A stretch of DNA of 39,755 nucleotides from an uncultured Pelagibacteraceae bacterium (GTDB lineage Bacteria; Pseudomonadota; Alphaproteobacteria; Pelagibacterales; Pelagibacteraceae): contig CACNZK010000011.1 of NCBI GenBank assembly GCA_902625035.1, forward strand, positions 1 through 39,755. Reading direction: 5' to 3'. The translations under genes were made by a program, and so were the position numbers. Below are positions 32,519 to 39,755 of the stretch, in pieces (the stretch's first letter is position 1; the number at the start of each line of letters is the position of its first letter). Under the pieces are notes generated by a model, which was given only the letters and a program-made list of their open reading frames with translations, did not search any database and was not told the origin of the DNA.

Positions 32519-33666
32519 TTGAATAAATCTATTAACGCCTTAGCTTTAAGAAAATTCTCATTAAACTCATGATTAGCATTACTATCGACGACGACTCCTG
32601 AAGCGACTGAAATTTCAGATATATCTTTAAAATTTAAAATTGATCGTATAATTATATTAAATCTCATATCGCCATTAAATTTTATATAACCAAAACTTCC
32701 TGTGTAAATATTTCTATTTTCTTTTTCCTGATTATTTAAAAGATTAAGCGTATTTATCTTTGGACACCCAATAACTGAACCACCTGGCATCATCGCTTTA
32801 ATTATTTCAAAATTATTTATATTTTTTTTTAATTTTCCTTTAATTAGGCTAACATAATGAAAAAGGTCTTTATATTCCTCAACAATTTTTTGTTTAGACA
32901 ATTTTACTGAACCTACCTTGCAAATTCTTGATAAGTCATTTCTTTCCATATCAACAATCATATTGTGCTCTTTGGTTTCTTTTAAATTTTTTCTAAAATA
33001 ATTTAATGCTTTTATTTTATTCAACTGCTTTGTTTTTTTTACAGTCCCAGCTATTGGTTTTGTAGAAATATTGCTTCCGTCTTTTATAATCAAAGTTTCT
33101 GGTGAACAGCTTATTATTGAGTAATTATCATCTTTAATCATAAAAGCCTCTGGAGCTAAATTAGTATCAGATAACCTTGAAAAAAAATCTAACGGATTAA
33201 TTTTTGACTTTGTTTTGTACTTAGTGCAAATTTTAATTTGATATGTTTCACCACTTTTTATTTTTTTCTTAAATTTATTAAATATTCTTGTATAGTTTTT
33301 TCTATTAATGTTGATTTTAAAATTTCCACATTCAAAATTTTTTAGATCATAATTTAACTTATTATTAAGTTTTATCTTTTTTTCTGGTTTATAAAAAATC
33401 CCCTTGGGAAAGTTTGAATTCTTTTGTTTAGGGACTTTTACATTAATCAGATTATTTAATAACTCATATCCAAAAAAACCAATGAAAAGATCTGTATTCT
33501 TTGATTGTTTTTTATTTTTTTTATTTAAAAAACTTTTTATATTTTTATTATTTAAAATTATTTTTTTTGAAAAATCGGTGTAAAGGTCAAACCCGTTTTG
33601 AGATTTATAAATAATGTACGGTTTCCCTGATAAATGTATTTTCGTTAAATGATTTATTCTATTCAA
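32515..33666 (-). CDS. pabB: Chorismate-utilising enzyme, probable aminodeoxychorismate synthase component I (PabB)
   Basis: A 383-aa protein of the chorismate-binding family, near the short end since the N-terminal domain is reduced. Core motifs are visible: GETYQIKICTKY, SCSPETLI, HNMIVDMERNDLSRICKVGSV, MPGGSVIGCPK and ASGVVVDSNANHE. PIAGT at 204-208 has Ala206 where E. coli PabB has the covalent-catalysis Lys274 (PIKGT); Ala is the residue of anthranilate-type synthases. With pabA overlapping downstream and pabC after it, p-aminobenzoate synthesis is still the most likely role. It starts one base after the MFS gene stops. Confidence 0.85.
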   Translation of the reverse strand: MNRINHLTKIHLSGKPYIIYKSQNGFDLYTDFSKKIILNNKNIKSFLNKKNKKQSKNTDLFIGFFGYELLNNLINVKVPKQKNSNFPKGIFYKPEKKIKLNNKLNYDLKNFECGNFKININRKNYTRIFNKFKKKIKSGETYQIKICTKYKTKSKINPLDFFSRLSDTNLAPEAFMIKDDNYSIISCSPETLIIKDGSNISTKPIAGTVKKTKQLNKIKALNYFRKNLKETKEHNMIVDMERNDLSRICKVGSVKLSKQKIVEEYKDLFHYVSLIKGKLKKNINNFEIIKAMMPGGSVIGCPKINTLNLLNNQEKENRNIYTGSFGYIKFNGDMRFNIIIRSILNFKDISEISVASGVVVDSNANHEFNENFLKAKALIDLFK

Positions 33667-33667
33667 T

Positions 33668-34888
33668 TTATTGTGTTTTTAATCTTAAAACTGGTTCTTC
33701 CTTTATTGGTAAATGAATTATTGCTGCAAAAACAGATAAAGCAATTGCTAAATACCACGCATAATCATATGACCCGTAAGTGTCGTGGAACAAACCTCCA
33801 AGATATGCGCCAAAAAACGAACCAATTTGATGACTTAAAAAAACTATTCCATATAACAGGCCCAAATATTTTGTTCCAAAAAGATGGGCAACTATCCCGC
33901 TTGTAGCTGGTACTGTTGATAACCATAGGAACCCAAAGCTTGCTCCAAATATAAATGCTGAAATGTTACTGGCAGGAGTAAATATAAAGAATACAATTGA
34001 AACTCCCCTTAAAAAGTAGATTGCACTTAAAATTATTTTTTTACTCATTTTCGCAGAAAGATAGCCACTTAATAAAGAGCCAAAAATATTAAATAAACCA
34101 ATTAAAGATAAAATGGCAGCTGCAGTCCAATCCTCTAGACCTCTATCTATCACATACTTAGGGACATGAGTTCCAACTAAAGTAATATGAAATCCACAAA
34201 CAAAAAAACCTGACACCAGAAGAATATAACTTTTTGTTTTAAATGCTTCATTCAGCGCTTCAGAAAATGATTGGTCAGATGTTTTTTCCACATTTTCAGT
34301 TGCAGATGGAGACCTAACAAAATACGCAGATACTAACCCAGCAATTAATAGAACTCCAAAAACAAATAAAGTATAATTCCAACCAAATTCATTTAGAGAA
34401 TAACTTGTAAAAATTGGGGACAAAAAATATCCAAATGATCCTACAGCAGTCACAAAACTCATAGCAATGGTTCTTGTGGATAAAGGGAAGTGTTTTCCAA
34501 CAATAGACATTGGGATGCTTATAGCCGTTCCTCCAAGCCCTATTCCAATTAACAATCCCATATGAATTTGAAAAAAAATTCCTGTATTTGGTCCTGTATA
34601 TAAAAAGAATATTCCAGCAGTATAAAAAATAAATGCTGAGATAATTGCTATATGGCCACCATATTTATCTGCGATGGCACCAAAAATAGGTCCTGTTAAC
34701 CCCCACATTAACATCTGTAATCCAATCGCAAATCCAAATGCAGTATTACTTATTTTCAAACTTTCATTGAAATCCATAAAAAACAAACCAAAGGTTTGTC
34801 TTACGCCAAGTGAAATTAAAACAACGAAACAAGCAGCAAACAGTGTCACTATTGCCGTCCTTGATTGAAAAAATTTTTCTGAACTCAT
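33668..34888 (-). CDS. Major facilitator superfamily transporter
   Basis: A 406-aa, 12-helix secondary transporter. The MFS loop 2-3 motif is recognisable in GAIADKYGGHIAIISAF, and the same loop in the second half is SGYLSAKMSKKIILSA. The N-terminal helix SLGVRQTFGLFFMDFNESL and the general pattern resemble the monocarboxylate / oxalate-formate-antiporter-like group. The substrate is unknown. The start overlaps the metC stop by 4 nt and pabB follows after one base, so it is in the middle of the run, though no functional link to pab or metC is evident. Confidence 0.88.
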   Translation of the reverse strand: MSSEKFFQSRTAIVTLFAACFVVLISLGVRQTFGLFFMDFNESLKISNTAFGFAIGLQMLMWGLTGPIFGAIADKYGGHIAIISAFIFYTAGIFFLYTGPNTGIFFQIHMGLLIGIGLGGTAISIPMSIVGKHFPLSTRTIAMSFVTAVGSFGYFLSPIFTSYSLNEFGWNYTLFVFGVLLIAGLVSAYFVRSPSATENVEKTSDQSFSEALNEAFKTKSYILLVSGFFVCGFHITLVGTHVPKYVIDRGLEDWTAAAILSLIGLFNIFGSLLSGYLSAKMSKKIILSAIYFLRGVSIVFFIFTPASNISAFIFGASFGFLWLSTVPATSGIVAHLFGTKYLGLLYGIVFLSHQIGSFFGAYLGGLFHDTYGSYDYAWYLAIALSVFAAIIHLPIKEEPVLRLKTQ

Positions 34889-36060
34889 TTTAAATGCCTT
34901 AATGCTTGTTTAATATCAGCAATTAAGTCATTTGGATCCTCAAGTCCTATATGAAGTCTCACTAAATGTTCATCGTTTGATAAATTCATAAATTTTCTTT
35001 TTCCTGTTTCTCTAAATTCTTGATGTAGTGCTAAACTTTCAAAACCGCCCCAGCTATAGCCATAACCAAATAATTTAAGTGAGTTTACAAACTTTCTTAC
35101 AGAATTGGTATTTTTTGATTTTATCTTTAACCCCATCAATCCTGATGCACCTGAATAATACTTTTTCCACATTCTAAAATTTAATGAGTCTTTTTTGTAG
35201 GGATAAAGAAGTTTAATTTTTTTATTTCTTGATAAAAAAGCTGCAACTTTTTTTGCATTTTCTCTATGCCTATCCAATCTAACATCTAAAGTTCTTAAAC
35301 CTCTGGTGATCAGATATGCATCATCAGGCCCCAATCTTAAACCTGTGATTCTCTCAGCGTTATAAACTTTTGGAAAAACTTTTTTATTTACTGCTAAACT
35401 TCCTCCCATAACATCTGAATGTCCGGAATAATATTTTGTTGCAGATACAATAGCCATATCAAAACCAAGTTTAATTGGTTTTAAAAAATAAGGAGTTCCC
35501 CAAGTATTATCTATTGCTGTTAAAATCTTATTTTTCTTTGCTATTGAAATAATTTTTCCAAGATCCTGAAAATCGAATGTATTGCTTCCAGGATTCTCAA
35601 CAAATATTAGTTTTGTTTTTTTTGTAATATTCTTTTCAATTGTTTTTAAGTCAGTAGGATTATAGAAAATTGTTTTTATATTAAATTCTTTTAAAAATTT
35701 TTCTGTCAGTAATCTTGTTGGGCTATAAACCGGGTCTGCTACTATAATTTCATCCCCAGGACGGGTAACACTAAATATTGCTAAAAAAACTGCTCCAAAA
35801 CCAGTTGGTGTTGTAAAAACATGGTAACTTTCTTCAAGTTTGGTTAAAATTTTTTGTAATATGTAAGTAGTTGAAGTTCCTTGACGACCATAATCATAAT
35901 GGCCACCAATTGGGTTTTTTTTAGCTTTACCTTGTGTCTTTCTTATATCTTTCAATGATTTGAATATTATTGTTGATGCTCTCACAACTGGTGGGTTTAC
36001 TGACTGATTATGAAAATCTTTTGCAGTATGTTTTAAAAATGTCTTGAATGATTTAGCCAT
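34885..36060 (-). CDS. metC: Cystathionine beta-lyase / trans-sulfuration PLP enzyme (MetC-like)
   Basis: A Cys/Met-metabolism PLP enzyme cleaving cystathionine to homocysteine, pyruvate and ammonia. The frame is open to 36102, but I choose the ATG at 36060 (MAKSFKTFLKHTAKDFHNQS, 391 aa): the 14 extra residues are hydrophobic and unlike family members. Phosphate-binding YGRQGTSTT, the PLP-stacking region TTPTGFGAVFLAIF, AIDNTWGTPYF, and the PLP Lys209 in SATKYYSGHSDVMGGS are clear. It is the first gene of a coupled run with the MFS transporter and pab genes. Cystathionine gamma-lyase or synthase activity is possible, but the sequence around the PLP Lys is typical of MetC. Confidence 0.88.
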   Translation of the reverse strand: MAKSFKTFLKHTAKDFHNQSVNPPVVRASTIIFKSLKDIRKTQGKAKKNPIGGHYDYGRQGTSTTYILQKILTKLEESYHVFTTPTGFGAVFLAIFSVTRPGDEIIVADPVYSPTRLLTEKFLKEFNIKTIFYNPTDLKTIEKNITKKTKLIFVENPGSNTFDFQDLGKIISIAKKNKILTAIDNTWGTPYFLKPIKLGFDMAIVSATKYYSGHSDVMGGSLAVNKKVFPKVYNAERITGLRLGPDDAYLITRGLRTLDVRLDRHRENAKKVAAFLSRNKKIKLLYPYKKDSLNFRMWKKYYSGASGLMGLKIKSKNTNSVRKFVNSLKLFGYGYSWGGFESLALHQEFRETGKRKFMNLSNDEHLVRLHIGLEDPNDLIADIKQALRHLK

Positions 36061-36135
36061 AAAAAAATTGATAACTTTAAAGGACAATGCTATATCCCTC
36101 ACATAATTTCAATTAAATTATAACTGAAGGAAATC

Positions 36136-36219
36136 ATGGGGTACCCAAAAAAACACAGAGGCCGAAGAAAAATGGGCTCAAAAAAAAGAAGAGCTAGAAA
36201 AAAAAACAAAAAGAAATAG
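36136..36219 (+). CDS. Tiny highly basic protein, 27 aa
   Basis: ATG at 36136 to TAG at 36217-36219: MGYPKKHRGRRKMGSKKRRA followed by RKKNKKK. About 18 of 27 residues are Lys or Arg (plus His) and none is acidic. A strong Shine-Dalgarno (GAAGGA, 36126-36131) precedes the ATG by 4-5 nt, better than at most genes here. The composition resembles small ribosome-associated peptides such as bTHX or the mS38/DUF1713 group, without a convincing match to either. It lies between divergent metC and a downstream membrane-protein gene (start 7 nt later). I do not recognise it but think it is translated. Confidence 0.65.
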   Translation: MGYPKKHRGRRKMGSKKRRARKKNKKK

Positions 36220-36225
36220 TCTTCA

Positions 36226-36936
36226 ATGAAATCAATTGAAAAGACAAAATCCGTAAGTATATGGATTTTTATAGTGCCATTTGTTGCTGTTAATACTTGT
36301 TTAATATTGGTTACTCAATTTCACAGCTTATTTCCAAATCAGGAAGATATTATACACAATACAATTCCCTATTTTGATGGGGGTGCATCTATAAGCAGAA
36401 CAGCAAGACCTTATCCCTCTTGGCTGGTGTTTAAACCAGCAATGTTTTTAACTTCTTTTTTATTGATTAAATATTGGTTGTTTAACAGAGATATTATTAA
36501 ATATTTTGGAGGAGATCATAAAAATTTAAGTAAATTAGTTTTTTTTGGTATTGCATCAGCAGTAGCATTAACAATTCATGCTATTTTTTTGGGTATCAAA
36601 TTCGATAATGATTTATATAAACTTTTTAGAAGAGTAATAATGTTATCATTTATTGTTTTTGAAATAATTGCTCAAGCTTACTTAGTTGCAACTTTTTGGT
36701 CTATTAAAGATAAATTAAAAGATTTTATTAATTTAAATATCTTAAATCTTAAAATAATTCTGGTATCACTATTAATTATTGTTGCTGTAATAAGTATACC
36801 CATAATAAGTCTTCCTGGAGACGATTTTTTTGGAATTCAATTAAAATTTTTAAAACATGCTTTAGAATGGGATTACTTTATTGGGGTTATAACTTTTTAT
36901 TTATTGACATTTTTTATGTGGCGAAAGTCATCTTAA
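36226..36936 (+). CDS. Uncharacterised six-helix membrane protein (possibly Frag1/DRAM-like)
   Basis: A 236-aa protein with about six hydrophobic helices. Between helices 1 and 2 lies a conserved-looking extracytoplasmic loop ([20 protein letters not shown]), and the helix after it begins [20 protein letters not shown]. The loop position and its Gly-Gly/Ser/Pro content resemble the Frag1/DRAM/Sfk1 family of membrane proteins, a tentative match only. It starts 6 nt after the 27-aa basic peptide and overlaps the convergent mnmA gene by 4 nt. Confidence 0.7.
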   Translation: MKSIEKTKSVSIWIFIVPFVAVNTCLILVTQFHSLFPNQEDIIHNTIPYFDGGASISRTARPYPSWLVFKPAMFLTSFLLIKYWLFNRDIIKYFGGDHKNLSKLVFFGIASAVALTIHAIFLGIKFDNDLYKLFRRVIMLSFIVFEIIAQAYLVATFWSIKDKLKDFINLNILNLKIILVSLLIIVAVISIPIISLPGDDFFGIQLKFLKHALEWDYFIGVITFYLLTFFMWRKSS

Positions 36937-38051
36937 TTTTTAATCCATCCACCACCTAAAACTTTAAAACCAAATTTGTCTTTATTATAAAAAACACATG
37001 CTTGACCTGGAGATATACCATCTTCAAACTCCTCTAAATTAACTAAAGCTGTCTTATCTTTGTTAAAATTTACCTTTCCTTTAAGAAGTTTACCTGTTGA
37101 TCTTACTTTAACAAAAATATCATTTTTAAATTCCTCCTCATTAACAAGAAGATTGATATCATTTAATTTAATATCTTTTTTTCCAAGTTTATCTCTTGGA
37201 CCCACGATTATTTCATTTTTTTCTGCATCAATCTTTATTACATATAATGCTTCCTTATCTGAAACTTTTATTCCTTTTCTTTGGCCTATTGTAAAATTAA
37301 TAATTCCATCATGCACTCCAATCACTTTTCCCTCTAAATTTTTTATGTTTCCCTTTTTTAAAGAGTCAGGTCTAAATTTTTGAATTACAGTGGAATAGTC
37401 TCCATTAGGTACAAAACAAATATCTTGACTATCTGGCTTATCAGCCACATTAAGATTTAAATTTTTTGCAATAGACCTTGTTTCATCTTTAAGCATGCCA
37501 CCCAGTGGAAATCTTAAATAATTTAATTGTTCTCTTGATGTATTAAATAAAAAATAACTTTGGTCTCTATTTTCATCAATTGCTCGGTACATATTCGTTT
37601 GATTGCCAATTGTTATACTTTTTACATAATGACCAGTAATTAATGCATCTGCCTTTAAATCTTTTGCAACTTCAAATAAATCTTTAAATTTAACAGTCTG
37701 ATTACACTGTACGCATGGGATAGGTGTTTCACCCTTTAAATAACTATCTACAAAATTATCAATTACTCCCTGTTTAAACTTGTTTTGATAATAGAGAATT
37801 TTATGTTCAATATTTAACTTTTGAGCAACCCTTTTAGCATCCATGATATCTTGACCAGCACAACATTGTTTTGAATTAACAGCTTCTTTTCCATCATCGT
37901 AAAGTTTTAAAGTTATACCAATAACTTTATAACCTTCTTTTTTCATCATAGCCGCAACAGTTGATGAGTCGACACCCCCAGACATTGCAACAACTACCGT
38001 TGTTTCTGAAGGACTTTTTTTTAAGCCAATAGAATTAAAATTATTATTCAT
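36933..38051 (-). CDS. mnmA: tRNA-specific 2-thiouridylase MnmA
   Basis: A 372-aa enzyme placing sulfur on U34 of tRNA-Lys, -Glu and -Gln. The ATP-pyrophosphatase P-loop SGGVDSS is at 24-30. Active-site cysteines Cys116 (CVQCN) and Cys212 (SQDICFV) form the persulfide/disulfide pair. The C-terminal beta-barrel ends with [12 protein letters not shown]. An extra 13-residue N-terminal part ([16 protein letters not shown]) precedes the family core. It is divergent from the DUF3553 gene across a 41-bp region; -10-like boxes (TATAAA and TATAAG) sit 9 nt ahead of each start, implying very short leaders on both sides. Confidence 0.95.
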   Translation of the reverse strand: MNNNFNSIGLKKSPSETTVVVAMSGGVDSSTVAAMMKKEGYKVIGITLKLYDDGKEAVNSKQCCAGQDIMDAKRVAQKLNIEHKILYYQNKFKQGVIDNFVDSYLKGETPIPCVQCNQTVKFKDLFEVAKDLKADALITGHYVKSITIGNQTNMYRAIDENRDQSYFLFNTSREQLNYLRFPLGGMLKDETRSIAKNLNLNVADKPDSQDICFVPNGDYSTVIQKFRPDSLKKGNIKNLEGKVIGVHDGIINFTIGQRKGIKVSDKEALYVIKIDAEKNEIIVGPRDKLGKKDIKLNDINLLVNEEEFKNDIFVKVRSTGKLLKGKVNFNKDKTALVNLEEFEDGISPGQACVFYNKDKFGFKVLGGGWIKN

Positions 38052-38092
38052 TTTATGGTATTTATACTTATTTCTAATATAAGTTAAATTAA

Positions 38093-38275
38093 ATGATTTT
38101 TGATTTTGAACCAGGTGACAAAGTTTTCAACCCAGCTCATAAAGATTGGGGAATTGGACAGGTACAATCGATAATTAAAGGCAAAGTAACAGTGAATTTT
38201 CAAAATGCTGGTAAAAAAGTGATCAACTCTGAAAATATAGAATTAAAAAAGATAGATGAATCAAATCGATATTAA
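38093..38275 (+). CDS. DUF3553 family small protein
   Basis: A 60-aa protein with the DUF3553 pattern: [20 protein letters not shown], then [18 protein letters not shown]. The layout is a small beta-barrel like the CarD/Tudor-type domain seen fused to helicases (UvrD C-terminal-like), suggesting nucleic-acid or RNA polymerase contact, but the function is not known. The 3' end overlaps cysQ by 20 nt, so the two are coupled. A TATAAG at about 38078-38083 may drive it. Confidence 0.85.
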   Translation: MIFDFEPGDKVFNPAHKDWGIGQVQSIIKGKVTVNFQNAGKKVINSENIELKKIDESNRY

Positions 38276-39029
38276 AGAAATTATTGAAGACTTAATTCAA
38301 ACTTTTTTAGATGCTGGAAAAATTTCTATAGATCTTAGAGAACAAGGCCTTATTAAAAAAATAAAATCAGATAACACCCCAGTTAGTAATGGTGACTTGG
38401 AAGTTAATAAGATTTTAATAAAGAAAATATCTGAAGTGACACCGAGCATTCCTATCATATCTGAGGAAACATCAGATAATAAATCAATAAATAATTTAGA
38501 AAATTTTTGGTTAATCGATCCAATTGATGGAACTTATGACTATATTAATGACCTCGATGAATTCACAATTAATGCGGGATTAATACTTCAAAAGAAACCT
38601 GCTGCTGGATTAATCTATGCTCCAGCAAAAAATAGAATGTTTTATTCTTATGGAGATAATTTATCTTTTGAATTAATCAATGGAAAGCCAACCAAATTAG
38701 ATCACTCAAAAAATTTTGATAAAAATGAAATAAAATTTGTATCCTACTCTGATAGAATCAAACCAGAAATAAATGAGATATACAAAAAACTTAATGTCAA
38801 AAAATATGTAAGAATGAAAAGTTCTTTAAAATTTTGTGTTATTGCAGCCGGAGAGTATGATGGTTATGTTGCAGAGCCAAGAGCTTCTGAGTGGGATATA
38901 GCTGCAGGTCACGCAATTTTAAAACATTCTGGTGGATCTGTTACTGATTTTGATGGAAAAGAAATTTTATATGGAAAAAAAGATTTTAAAAATCCAAGTT
39001 TAATTTTAAAAAGTAAAAACATTCAATAA
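38256..39029 (+). CDS. cysQ: 3'(2'),5'-bisphosphate nucleotidase CysQ (inositol monophosphatase family)
   Basis: A 257-aa Mg2+-dependent phosphatase that converts 3'-phosphoadenosine 5'-phosphate to AMP. Metal-site motifs are present: SEET (69-72), WLIDPIDGT (85-93, Asp88 and Asp91), and the C-terminal PRASEWDIAAGHAILKHSGG. The length and the DIAAGHAIL block favour CysQ over SuhB-type inositol phosphatases, though the two overlap in activity. The ATG overlaps the DUF3553 gene, and the stop overlaps the next small ORF (TAATG). CysQ may be needed for coenzyme A/ACP-derived pAp even if assimilatory sulfate reduction is absent. Confidence 0.88.
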   Translation: MNQIDIKEIIEDLIQTFLDAGKISIDLREQGLIKKIKSDNTPVSNGDLEVNKILIKKISEVTPSIPIISEETSDNKSINNLENFWLIDPIDGTYDYINDLDEFTINAGLILQKKPAAGLIYAPAKNRMFYSYGDNLSFELINGKPTKLDHSKNFDKNEIKFVSYSDRIKPEINEIYKKLNVKKYVRMKSSLKFCVIAAGEYDGYVAEPRASEWDIAAGHAILKHSGGSVTDFDGKEILYGKKDFKNPSLILKSKNIQ

Positions 39030-39172
39030 TGGACGAACAGATAAGAATTATCTTAATTATAATTGTTTCAGTTTCAATTTTTGGTTTACTTGTTTTTATT
39101 TTTGTCAAAAATTACATAAAAAACAAAATTGATTTTTTAGTGAAAGAAAATAAAAAAAATAAGCTAAAGTAA
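39029..39172 (+). CDS. Small membrane-anchored protein, 47 aa
   Basis: ATG at 39029 overlaps the cysQ stop by one base (TAATG); TAA at 39170-39172. The sequence starts MDEQIRIILIIIVSVSIFGL and continues LVFIFVKNYIKNKIDFLV before a Lys/Asn-rich end. One transmembrane helix spans about residues 7-27, with a basic cytoplasmic tail. No family recognised. The coupling to cysQ and the neat helix-plus-basic-tail pattern support it as a real gene. It overlaps the convergent recX by 9 nt. Confidence 0.6.
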   Translation: MDEQIRIILIIIVSVSIFGLLVFIFVKNYIKNKIDFLVKENKKNKLK

Positions 39173-39727
39173 TTTTACTATTTTTATAAAATCGTCTTTT
39201 TCAATTTCCATTACTTTTTTTGAGGTTTCAAAATCAAATCCATTTCTTGCCAACAAAGATATATCTTTTTTATAAAATAAAGGTCGATTATCCTCTGTCC
39301 TTGCAGGACCAATTCTTTTTTTTTTACATAATTTGATTGCTGAAAAAAAATCTTGATCTGAGTTGTTTTCATGTATCTTAATTACTGTCTCTTTAATATG
39401 ATCACTATTGATACCTTTCCCTATTAGATAATTTCTTATTTTGTTTATAGAACTACCTCTTTGAATCATACTTTTAGCTTTGCTCTCTGAGTAAAATTTA
39501 TCATTTATAAACCTATTTTTTTCTAAGTCCGAGAGAACAATATCAATCAAATTAGTAACGTCTTGTTTTTTGACATTTGGCACTGAAGTTTTTAAGTATT
39601 TTTTTAGTAAATAAGTTTTAAGCTGTTGTTTTGAGGGTGCATATTTTTCAACATATGAAAACGCAAAATTTCTCATCTCCTCAACTGTTACTTTTAAAGT
39701 TTTTTTTTTATTTCTTATAGGAATCAT
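39164..39727 (-). CDS. recX: Regulatory protein RecX
   Basis: A 187-aa all-helical protein that binds and modulates RecA filaments. The three-helix repeats are recognisable: RNFAFSYVEKYAPSKQQLKT (cf. A..YL..R..S..EL), then LEKNRFINDKFYSESKAKSM with RGSSINKIRNYLIGKGI, and the final LARNGFDFETSKKVM. Length is usual. recA is not in the window. The start has a basic N-terminal stretch (MIPIRNKKKTLKVT); a downstream ATG at residue 18 is an alternative. Its 3' end overlaps the 47-aa ORF. Confidence 0.85.
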   Translation of the reverse strand: MIPIRNKKKTLKVTVEEMRNFAFSYVEKYAPSKQQLKTYLLKKYLKTSVPNVKKQDVTNLIDIVLSDLEKNRFINDKFYSESKAKSMIQRGSSINKIRNYLIGKGINSDHIKETVIKIHENNSDQDFFSAIKLCKKKRIGPARTEDNRPLFYKKDISLLARNGFDFETSKKVMEIEKDDFIKIVKLL

Positions 39728-39755
39728 AGTTAGATCTAATATAATATATTTTAAA

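Noticed and set aside
36061..36102. 14-residue N-terminal extension of the MetC-like protein
   Set aside because: The extra residues are hydrophobic and unlike the family; the ATG at 36060 gives a normal start.
1..39755. CRISPR arrays, insertion sequences, prophage genes, rRNA
   Set aside because: No regularly spaced repeats, transposase or integrase motifs or rRNA segments were seen; the many A and T runs reflect base composition.

Overview
This is an AT-rich (about 70%), very compact stretch of bacterial chromosome. Gene content, small proteins, tiny intergenic gaps and frequent 1-4 nt gene overlaps point to a streamlined marine alphaproteobacterium of the SAR11 / Pelagibacterales type. 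That assignment is an inference from recognised protein families; I had no database to test it. I see no insertion sequence, prophage, CRISPR array or rRNA. The only RNA gene I can support is one tRNA-Leu(UAG).

Layout. (1) 1-5.6 kb, minus strand: tRNA-Leu, tig, clpP, clpX and lon, the classic protein folding and proteolysis block. lon is cut by the window edge just after its catalytic serine. (2) 5.7-9.4 kb: small mixed genes (DUF1289, a SixA-like phosphatase, family-5 uracil-DNA glycosylase, YbgC, DUF3047) with several unannotated-looking small ORFs. Several -10 boxes here sit only 6-7 nt upstream of a start codon, so leaderless mRNAs are predicted. (3) 9.4-14.7 kb, minus: a TRAP transporter (dctP-dctQ-dctM) followed by an NCS1-type permease and an SDR dehydrogenase. 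A strong intrinsic terminator lies between dctP and dctQ. (4) 14.8-20.1 kb, plus: a GMC oxidoreductase divergent from dctP, then TerC, a second SDR, an M23 peptidase, small membrane proteins and a 2-keto-4-pentenoate hydratase-like protein. (5) 20.1-30.7 kb: the metabolic centrepiece, an organosulfonate and sulfite module. It holds a FAD amine-oxidase-like protein with xsc (minus), suyA-suyB plus a YeiH-type exporter (plus, divergent from xsc), then a TauE/SafE permease and an aprM-aprB-aprA operon carrying two small uncharacterised proteins. (6) 30.8-36.1 kb, minus: metC-MFS-pabB-pabA-pabC-HIT, a tightly overlapping run directly upstream of apr. (7) 36.1-39.7 kb: a 27-residue very basic peptide, a membrane protein, mnmA, a DUF3553 protein, cysQ, a small membrane protein and recX.

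How it fits together. Xsc (sulfoacetaldehyde to acetyl phosphate plus sulfite) and SuyAB (3-sulfolactate to pyruvate plus sulfite) both release sulfite. Next door are two ways of dealing with it: oxidation with AMP to APS by AprAB run in reverse, with electrons passed to the membrane by AprM, and export by TauE/SafE- or YeiH-type permeases. The TRAP transporter, GMC oxidoreductase and SDRs about 6-9 kb away are plausible feeders (uptake and oxidation of an organic acid, perhaps a sulfonate), but their substrates cannot be read from sequence. No ATP sulfurylase or phosphotransacetylase lies in the window. No intergenic gap exceeds 300 bases.
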